Shown here: positions 32,386-37,258 of the stretch, in pieces
How the letters are laid out: each line of letters starts with the position of its first letter
Position numbering within the stretch: position 1 is the first letter of the stretch
Source of the DNA: Bacilli bacterium
GTDB taxonomy: Bacteria > Bacillota_I > Bacilli_A > RFN20 > CAG-826
DNA length: 37,258 nt
Reading direction: 5' to 3'
NCBI GenBank assembly: GCA_017626815.1
Contig: JAGAHY010000157.1
Coordinates: 1-37,258 of the forward strand
The notes under the pieces: model-generated
What the model saw: only the letters and a program-made list of their open reading frames with translations
Told to the model about the DNA's origin: nothing
Databases searched by the model: none
Made by a program: the position numbers and the translations under genes

Positions 32386-32845
32386 CTTTTGAATTTAACA
32401 AAATGTCATCAAAATACTTCAAAGTAGAAAATGAATATCTTTTTGCAACAAACTCGTTTCCACCATATTTTTTATAACTAATATAATCGTCAACGTATTT
32501 TTTGAACTTGTTGATAATAAAGAATGTCTTTTGTTGAAGTTCTAGATATTCTTTATCATTGATATCCGTTGCCTCGCCTAAGTAAGAAACTTTAGAAATC
32601 ACTACTGCTTTAGAATAATCTACTCCTGTTATTGAGTCGGTTTTACGATCTGATGTCTTAAATTTATAACAATAGGAGTGACGAATATTTGTTCTTAAAG
32701 GAATGGCAAACTGAATTTTATTAATTTCCACTAATAAAACAACATAAGGTCTATTCTCTTTTGCTTCCATTTCTGGATATTTGCTATGCGGATAAGCCTT
32801 ATAAAACTCTTTTGATAATCTTCTTAATTCAAGAAGTTTTGCCAT
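32381..32845 (-). CDS. Type III toxin, ToxN/AbiQ-like endoribonuclease
   Basis: 154 aa, close to the usual ~170 of ToxN/AbiQ toxins, which cut RNA at A-rich sites and are held inactive by their repeat RNA antitoxin. Family blocks: YPEMEAKENRPY (23-34), FAIPLRTNIRH (46-56), and DYSKAVVI (76-83), followed by a helical C-terminus. It lies directly downstream of two 41-nt repeats and a terminator on the same strand, the standard type III layout. No SD; readthrough of the terminator sets toxin level. The locus is much more AT-rich than its neighbours, suggesting transfer. Such systems often give phage defence or plasmid stability. Confidence 0.88.
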   Translation of the reverse strand: MAKLLELRRLSKEFYKAYPHSKYPEMEAKENRPYVVLLVEINKIQFAIPLRTNIRHSYCYKFKTSDRKTDSITGVDYSKAVVISKVSYLGEATDINDKEYLELQQKTFFIINKFKKYVDDYISYKKYGGNEFVAKRYSFSTLKYFDDILLNSKD

Positions 32846-32850
32846 AAAGA

Positions 32851-32875
32851 TAATAAAAGCTTGGGCAATCCAAGC
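32851..32875 (-). terminator. Terminator between antitoxin repeats and toxin
   Basis: Minus strand GCTTGG (32875-32870), loop ATTGC, CCAAGC (32864-32859), then TTTTATTA. As in known ToxIN loci it should reduce toxin mRNA relative to antitoxin RNA. Confidence 0.85.
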
Positions 32876-32882
32876 AATTTCA

Positions 32883-32967
32883 TTTGGGATTTCTTTTTCA
32901 GGTCTTACCCTCAGACCATATCTTCGTTTGGGATTTCTTTTTCAGGTCTTACCCTCAGACCATATCT
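32883..32967 (-). ncRNA. Type III antitoxin RNA: two 41-nt tandem repeats
   Basis: Two identical 41-nt units at 32883-32923 and 32927-32967 (44-nt period). On the minus strand each holds a GGTCT/AGACC hairpin with loop GAGGGTA and an A-rich tail (CTGAAAAAGAAATCCCAAA), the likely toxin cleavage and binding region. Units of this size fold as pseudoknots that cap ToxN. Two repeats is at the low end of the known range. Confidence 0.85.
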
Positions 32968-32995
32968 ATCAAGAGGTTTCCCTTTTGACACTTAT

Positions 32996-33024
32996 ATAGT
33001 ACAAAATAAAACCCTATTTTTCAA
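32996..33024 (-). promoter_or_regulatory. Promoter of the type III TA locus
   Basis: Minus strand TTGAAA (33024-33019), 17-nt spacer, TACTAT (33001-32996). Predicted start about 32989, some 22 nt before the first repeat. Confidence 0.75.
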
Positions 33025-33041
33025 TAGAGATCTAATTTTTG

Positions 33042-33119
33042 TGGCGCGCCCGAGGCGATTCGAACGCCTGGCCTCAACCTTCGGAGGGTTGCGCTCTATC
33101 CGGGCTGAGCTACGGGCGC
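33042..33119 (-). tRNA. tRNA-Arg(CCG)
   Basis: Minus strand: acceptor GCGCCCG/CGGGCGC, D arm GCTC/GAGC, anticodon stem CAACC/GGTTG with loop CTCCGAA (anticodon CCG, reads CGG), T loop TTCGAAT, discriminator G, encoded CCA. Confidence 0.95.
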
Positions 33120-33127
33120 AATATGGA

Positions 33128-33212
33128 TGGTGCCCAAGAGGGGATTTGAACCCCTACGGCTGTTAACCACTCGCCCCTGAAACGAGCGCGTCTACCGTTC
33201 CGCCACTTGGGC
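33128..33212 (-). tRNA. tRNA-Leu(CAG)
   Basis: Minus strand class II tRNA: acceptor GCCCAAG/CTTGGGC, anticodon stem CTCGT/GCGAG (one G-U) with loop TTCAGGG (anticodon CAG, reads CUG), long variable arm, T loop TTCAAAT, discriminator A, encoded CCA. Eight nt upstream of tRNA-Arg, probably one transcript. Confidence 0.93.
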
Positions 33213-33256
33213 ACAGGTAAGAATATACGCTAACTTTTAGAAAAAGTCGATGATAC

Positions 33257-34183
33257 TCAGCAATTTATGAAATCGACAATGGATTTCATGATTTCGAGGT
33301 CGTCGTCGAGTTTGCGATAATCCACGACATAGGAGTTGTCAAACTCCTTGGAAAAATACTTCTCTTTGACATTCAGGCGGTAGAAATATTCCTCTGCGCG
33401 CAACGACCAATATGGATTGTGCATCGCATTCTTCTTTAAGGTCATTTTGACATAGTCGCAGCTCCCAAAACGCTCTTTCAAAAGCTCATAAGAGTCTTTT
33501 GGGGAAACGACGGGATCATTCTCTCCGAAAATACAATAAACAGGTTTCTTTGCTTTCTCGATGACATCCAGCATGTTGATGACACCATAATCGCCATAGC
33601 CGCGTTTCAGGGCTTTATAGAGTAGTCTAGGGGCTTTAGAAAAGAACGGTTCTCTGCTGCAAACCAGGCGTTGCAAATCCATAAAGCCAGATATCGAGAC
33701 GACTTTCTCAACGCGGTAACCTTCTTGCAAAGCACCCAAGGCCATGAAACCACCCCGGGAATGGCCAACGGCATAGCGTCTCTTCCCCTTGGCGTCTTCC
33801 CGTTGGTCCAGGTATTCAAAGAAAGCTTTCTGGTCATATAAACCACGAGGCAAGAAATCCGCGTCTTTGCCTTCAGACATCATGCAACCCGTGCTGTCAT
33901 AGCTAAACACAATGAAGCCCGCTTTTACCAAGTAGGCGATTTCTTGCATGTAAGCGCTATGGCCAGCCCCGTGGCCATGGAAGAAAACGATAATATCCTG
34001 TTTGGAAGCATCGGTATCAAAGTATTTCTTGCCCCTCAGCAGATTCTTTCCCGAATAAAAAGAGAAGGGTTCTGCGGAGATACCGTAGTCTTTTTCCGTA
34101 AAGTAAAACGCTTGAGGAGCACCATCGCAGCGCTCCGCAGAAGACTTCTGGATCAAACGTAAGATAAGCGCATCGAGAATCAT
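33257..34183 (-). CDS. Alpha/beta hydrolase
   Basis: 308 aa from ATG 34183, which follows the GH3 stop by 1 nt; a longer frame to 34255 would overlap GH3. Oxyanion region FFHGHGAG, nucleophile elbow GHSRGG, acid in CIFGENDPVV, and a C-terminal AMHNPYW histidine complete a serine hydrolase triad. It is probably a cytoplasmic esterase or acyl hydrolase; the substrate is not readable. Translational coupling to the glycosidase hints that it removes acyl groups from the same glycans (inference). tRNA genes follow downstream on the same strand. Confidence 0.8.
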   Translation of the reverse strand: MILDALILRLIQKSSAERCDGAPQAFYFTEKDYGISAEPFSFYSGKNLLRGKKYFDTDASKQDIIVFFHGHGAGHSAYMQEIAYLVKAGFIVFSYDSTGCMMSEGKDADFLPRGLYDQKAFFEYLDQREDAKGKRRYAVGHSRGGFMALGALQEGYRVEKVVSISGFMDLQRLVCSREPFFSKAPRLLYKALKRGYGDYGVINMLDVIEKAKKPVYCIFGENDPVVSPKDSYELLKERFGSCDYVKMTLKKNAMHNPYWSLRAEEYFYRLNVKEKYFSKEFDNSYVVDYRKLDDDLEIMKSIVDFINC

Positions 34184-34184
34184 G

Positions 34185-36563
34185 TTATTGTCTGGTGATA
34201 AGCAAATGGAACAGCGCCTTGCCGAATTGCCGATTGGCAAGGTCGACAATGACATGGGCGAATTTCTCTTTCATGCCCGCTAAGATAATCGAGCGAATCG
34301 GCATTTGCAAAAACATCTTCTTTGAAGCCGCCGGATTCGGGTCGTTCTCGAATTTCTTATCCGCAATCGAGGCAAGACGTTTGCCGATGTAGGTATCGCC
34401 AATGTTCTCGAAAGTGGAGTTTAAGGTATAAGGCCTGGCACGAGGGTCACGCGGAATGGAAACGATGCGGCCAAGCAGTTTTTCAAAGATATCATCGTAT
34501 TGCCAGAATCCGTCTTTAGGAACGTTATAGTAGATGGATAGTTTATCGATCTGCGTCTTAAATTCTTTGGTCCCTTCCACATCAATGGGCGCGCTAAGAA
34601 GGATGTCTTTGCAAGACGTCCCCACTTCAATCAAGTAACGGCCGCGCTCGATTTCAAAATCCCCCGATTCAGTATCGAAGTGTTCGAAGGCGCGGCGGTC
34701 AATCTCGATGGTGACATCCGCTTTTTCGCCACCTTCAAGATGGACTTTTTTAAACCCTTGGAGGGTGCGTTTGGCCTTATAGACGGCGCGGTCCTCGGGA
34801 GGTGCGATATAAAGCTGTACCAGCACATCACCGGCAATCTTTTTCTTGTTGGAGACGTTGACGGTTACCGTGACTGTATCGGTAGGCATAAACCGCTTCG
34901 CGCTAACGGACATTTTATTGAACGAGAACTCGGTGTAACTTAAGCCAAAGCCAAAGGGGAAACGAGGTTCTTCATTCACCGTCACATAATAACGATACCC
35001 AACATAAATCGACTCGCGGTAAAGCGACATGCTTTGCCCGCCAGGATAGAACCCAAAAGAAGGAACCTGATAATTTCGAGCAGGCCAGGATTCCGTGAGG
35101 TGACCGCAAGGATTCGAGATGCCAAGGATCAAATTGTATAAAGCTTCTCCGCCGCCCTCGCCAGAGAAATAGGCGAAGAACGTCGCGGCGGTATTTTCAA
35201 TGAAGGAAGTATCCACGGGGGCGCCGGTGCACAAAACGACAATGACGTTATGATTGATTTCAACAAGCCTATGGAACAATTCCAATTGATAGTCATTGAT
35301 GCGAAGGTCTTCGCGGTCGTATCCTTCACTTTCTTCCTTCGCGGAAGTGCCCATGAAGTAAATAACGGTATCATATTTAGAAGCGAGGTCGAGGGCGTCG
35401 ATGGGAAGATCCGGGGAGGGCTCTGGGGCATCGATGCTATAGCCGGGAGCATAAGAGATATTTTCTTCGCCAAGTTGTTTCTTGCAATAGTCCACAAAGG
35501 AGACGACCTCATGGCCACCGACCTGACTACTGCCACCGCCACCGAGCCTGGGTTTTCCCGCCAGTTCGCCGATGATGGCGATATTCTGCATGGATTTTAA
35601 CGGCAAAATCCCGTTATTTTTGACGAGGACAATCGACTTTTCCGCCATTTTCACCGCGAGACGGTGGCCATCATCAAAATTGAAAGCGCCAACCTTAAGG
35701 CGTTCGTCGTGGGTGCGTTGACTCAGTTTCAGAATCCGTTCCGCGGAATCGCGGGCAGCGTGGATAAAATTCCGATGACCACGGGAGGCGTTCGCTAATC
35801 TCGTGTAACGATTGGTCATCCCCGGCATCTCGACATCAAGCCCATTGGAATGGCAAAGGACGGGGTCGTTTATACCACCCCAGTCGGAGACGACGACGCC
35901 ATCGTATTTCCATTTTCCCTTGAGGGTATCGGATAAAAGATATTTGTTCTCACAGGCATAAACGCCATTGATCTTGTTATAAGCAGCCATCACCATCCAA
36001 GGTTTTGACTCTTTGATGGCGATTTGGAAAGCGCGGAGATAAATCTCGTGGAGCGCGCGGATATCGACGACCGAATCATTGACTAAGCGATAACTTTCTT
36101 GAGAGTTACAGGCAAAGTGTTTCAAGCACGCCGCGACGCCCACGCTTTGAATGCCTTTGGTAAAACCCGCGGCTAGCATGCCGCTAAGATAAGGGTCTTC
36201 GGAGAAATATTCGAAGTTACGGCCGCAGAGAGGATTCCTCTTGATGTTGATACCTGGGCCAAGCAACGCATTAACGCCATTGGCGCGGCATTCGCGGCCC
36301 AGCATCTTGCCATATTCCTGCATCAAATCAACATCAAAACTCGATGCCACCAAAGCCGGGCAAGGATAGGCGATACTTTCAGCACATTTCCCGAGCTCGA
36401 GCGTATTATCGTCGCTTTTACGAAGGCCCGACGGGCCGTCGGCGACGCGGATGGGTTTCATATCAACCCTTTTCACGCCACGAATCGTCCAGGGGCCATC
36501 ACCATAGAGGAGGGCGAGGGTCTCGGAATATTTTAATGTTTGTTTGGTTTTGCGCTTTGCCAT
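34185..36563 (-). CDS. Glycoside hydrolase family 3 (beta-glucosidase-like)
   Basis: 792 aa. GH3 TIM-barrel: RVADGPSGLR, GPGINIKRNPLCGRNFEYFSEDP, CLKHFACNSQE (K-H substrate dyad) and VVVSDWGG with nucleophile Asp227. The alpha/beta sandwich domain follows (KNNGILPLK, GGGSSQVGG, FMGTSAKEESEGYDRE), then a C-terminal fibronectin-III-like domain (FPFGFGLSYTEF...). There is no signal peptide, so it acts on imported oligosaccharides. Specificity (beta-glucoside versus beta-xyloside) is not decided by sequence. Only a weak SD precedes the ATG. Confidence 0.93.
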   Translation of the reverse strand: MAKRKTKQTLKYSETLALLYGDGPWTIRGVKRVDMKPIRVADGPSGLRKSDDNTLELGKCAESIAYPCPALVASSFDVDLMQEYGKMLGRECRANGVNALLGPGINIKRNPLCGRNFEYFSEDPYLSGMLAAGFTKGIQSVGVAACLKHFACNSQESYRLVNDSVVDIRALHEIYLRAFQIAIKESKPWMVMAAYNKINGVYACENKYLLSDTLKGKWKYDGVVVSDWGGINDPVLCHSNGLDVEMPGMTNRYTRLANASRGHRNFIHAARDSAERILKLSQRTHDERLKVGAFNFDDGHRLAVKMAEKSIVLVKNNGILPLKSMQNIAIIGELAGKPRLGGGGSSQVGGHEVVSFVDYCKKQLGEENISYAPGYSIDAPEPSPDLPIDALDLASKYDTVIYFMGTSAKEESEGYDREDLRINDYQLELFHRLVEINHNVIVVLCTGAPVDTSFIENTAATFFAYFSGEGGGEALYNLILGISNPCGHLTESWPARNYQVPSFGFYPGGQSMSLYRESIYVGYRYYVTVNEEPRFPFGFGLSYTEFSFNKMSVSAKRFMPTDTVTVTVNVSNKKKIAGDVLVQLYIAPPEDRAVYKAKRTLQGFKKVHLEGGEKADVTIEIDRRAFEHFDTESGDFEIERGRYLIEVGTSCKDILLSAPIDVEGTKEFKTQIDKLSIYYNVPKDGFWQYDDIFEKLLGRIVSIPRDPRARPYTLNSTFENIGDTYIGKRLASIADKKFENDPNPAASKKMFLQMPIRSIILAGMKEKFAHVIVDLANRQFGKALFHLLITRQ

Positions 36564-36637
36564 AGTCTCGACAATTATAAAGTTTGCAAAGCAAAATTAA
36601 ACCCATTCCCTTCAATGTGACTTACAATATGGCCATT

Positions 36638-37147
36638 ATGAACAAGACCATTTATTTTGCCGGCGGATGCTTCTGGGGCGTCCAAGCCTACTTCAAACAA
36701 TTAAAAGGCGTTTTGTCGACTCGCGTCGGTTACGCCAACGGCACCACCGCCTTCCCCAAATATGAGGATCTTAAAGCGGGCAAAGCCGACCACGCTGAGA
36801 CCGTCAAGATCGATTACGATAACGAGGTCATCACCATCGAAGAGCTCCTCGAGCACTTCCTCCGCTTCGTCGACCCCTATTCCGTGGACAGGCAAGGGCA
36901 TGACATTGGGCACCAATACCGCAGCGGCGTCTATTACACCGATCTGCTCGATGCCGTCGACGTACAGGCCTATTTCTCCGCCCACCTTGAACCTGGCTAC
37001 AAAATCGCCATCGAGATGCTTCGCAATTTCTTCCCCGCTGAAGAATATCATCAAGATTACTTGGACAAAAATCCTGGCGGCTATTGCCACGTCAATTTGA
37101 ACCTAATCAAGCCCTGCGTGTCAACATTCAGCAAAAATGTCACATAG
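36638..37147 (+). CDS. msrA: Peptide methionine sulfoxide reductase MsrA, C-terminus altered by an insertion
   Basis: About 170 aa from ATG 36638. It reduces methionine-S-sulfoxide in proteins. Near the N-terminus FAGGCFWG carries the catalytic Cys (residue 11); DPYSVDRQGHDIGHQYRSGVYY and YHQDYLDKNPGGYCH with a resolving-type Cys follow. ATG 36629 is an alternative start. Codons after about LNLIKP come from an IS21-like end, so the last residues (CVSTFSKNVT) are not native. MsrA is often fused to MsrB at this point, so a downstream MsrB domain may have been cut off. No SD; TACAAT lies 9 nt before the ATG. Confidence 0.88.
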   Translation: MNKTIYFAGGCFWGVQAYFKQLKGVLSTRVGYANGTTAFPKYEDLKAGKADHAETVKIDYDNEVITIEELLEHFLRFVDPYSVDRQGHDIGHQYRSGVYYTDLLDAVDVQAYFSAHLEPGYKIAIEMLRNFFPAEEYHQDYLDKNPGGYCHVNLNLIKPCVSTFSKNVT

Positions 37148-37258
37148 GCTCGTTCAGCGAAAATGTCACATTTTGCCTCGCTTCGGATCATGGTTTTTCC
37201 TCTTTTCATGGTCGCAAGAGTAGCTTTTCGCTAGCGGATTCCAAAGAAGAGCGCTTTA
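37119..37258. mobile_element. End of an IS21-like insertion element (partial)
   Basis: Starts TGTCAACATTCAGC at 37119. It carries two direct copies of a 19-nt site, TTCAGCAAAAATGTCACAT (37127-37145) and TTCAGCGAAAATGTCACAT (37153-37171), 26 nt apart. Multiple TGTCA-type repeats at the ends are typical of IS21-family elements. Transposase genes would lie beyond the window. It interrupts the 3' end of msrA. Confidence 0.55.

Noticed and set aside
32883..32967. Short CRISPR array
   Set aside because: Only two 41-nt units separated by 3 nt, no spacers, and a ToxN-like gene directly downstream.

Overview
The window looks like chromosomal DNA of a low-to-moderate GC Gram-positive (Firmicutes/Bacilli-type) bacterium, possibly a gut or rumen lineage. 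The evidence is strong AAGGAGG-type ribosome binding sites, an ECF-type folate transporter under a THF riboswitch, a BMP-type nucleoside ABC transporter, SbcCD, a CtpE-like P-type ATPase, a type III (ToxN/AbiQ-like) toxin-antitoxin locus and a cytoplasmic GH3 beta-glucosidase. The lineage is inferred; no rRNA or marker gene is present.

Layout. 1-958 (+): tail of an unknown Pro/Glu-rich protein, its terminator, then a metallophosphoesterase. 5279-989 (-): an amino-acid operon (glutamate dehydrogenase, Lrp/AsnC regulator, class I aminotransferase, M18 aminopeptidase). 5340-7540: a divergent pair for nucleotide-sugar metabolism (SDR epimerase/dehydratase on -, UDP-glucose dehydrogenase family on +). 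7541-9837 (-): an Rx4H HEPN-like small protein, an AAA_15-like ATPase whose Shine-Dalgarno sits in a 12-bp hairpin, and a one-TM protein. 10003-11308 (-): Sfp-type phosphopantetheinyl transferase and a MmcQ/YjbR-like protein. 11405-13890 (+): tRNA-Leu(CAA), a structured non-coding region with its own promoter and a TerD-like gene. 14213-18028: a small membrane protein, a diguanylate cyclase and a P-type ATPase. 18235-20388 (+): gpsA and a YunG-like protein. 20957-20409 (-): folT behind a THF riboswitch. 21304-26766 (+): tocopherol-cyclase-like protein, sbcD, sbcC. 27217-26777 (-): membrane protein. 32177-27359 (-): four-gene BMP/nucleoside ABC operon. 33024-32381 (-): AT-rich type III TA island. 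33212-33042 (-): tRNA-Leu(CAG) and tRNA-Arg(CCG). 36563-33257 (-): GH3 glycosidase and alpha/beta hydrolase. 36638-37258: msrA, whose 3' end runs into an IS21-like element end.

The most unusual item is the RNA at about 11671-11887, immediately upstream of the TerD-like gene. It contains a circularly permuted tRNA mimic: T arm, then an acceptor stem closed by a GCAA tetraloop, then a D arm. A completed anticodon stem would display a GAU loop, and a 10-bp stem with one bulge closes the module. This is the architecture of bacterial YrlA-type Y RNAs, which normally accompany Ro60. The adjacent protein has no recognisable Ro60 (TROVE/vWA) signature and instead carries a TerD-like C-terminal domain.

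Translation-level control by SD-masking hairpins is visible in three unrelated places: the THF riboswitch, the TerD-like gene and the AAA ATPase.
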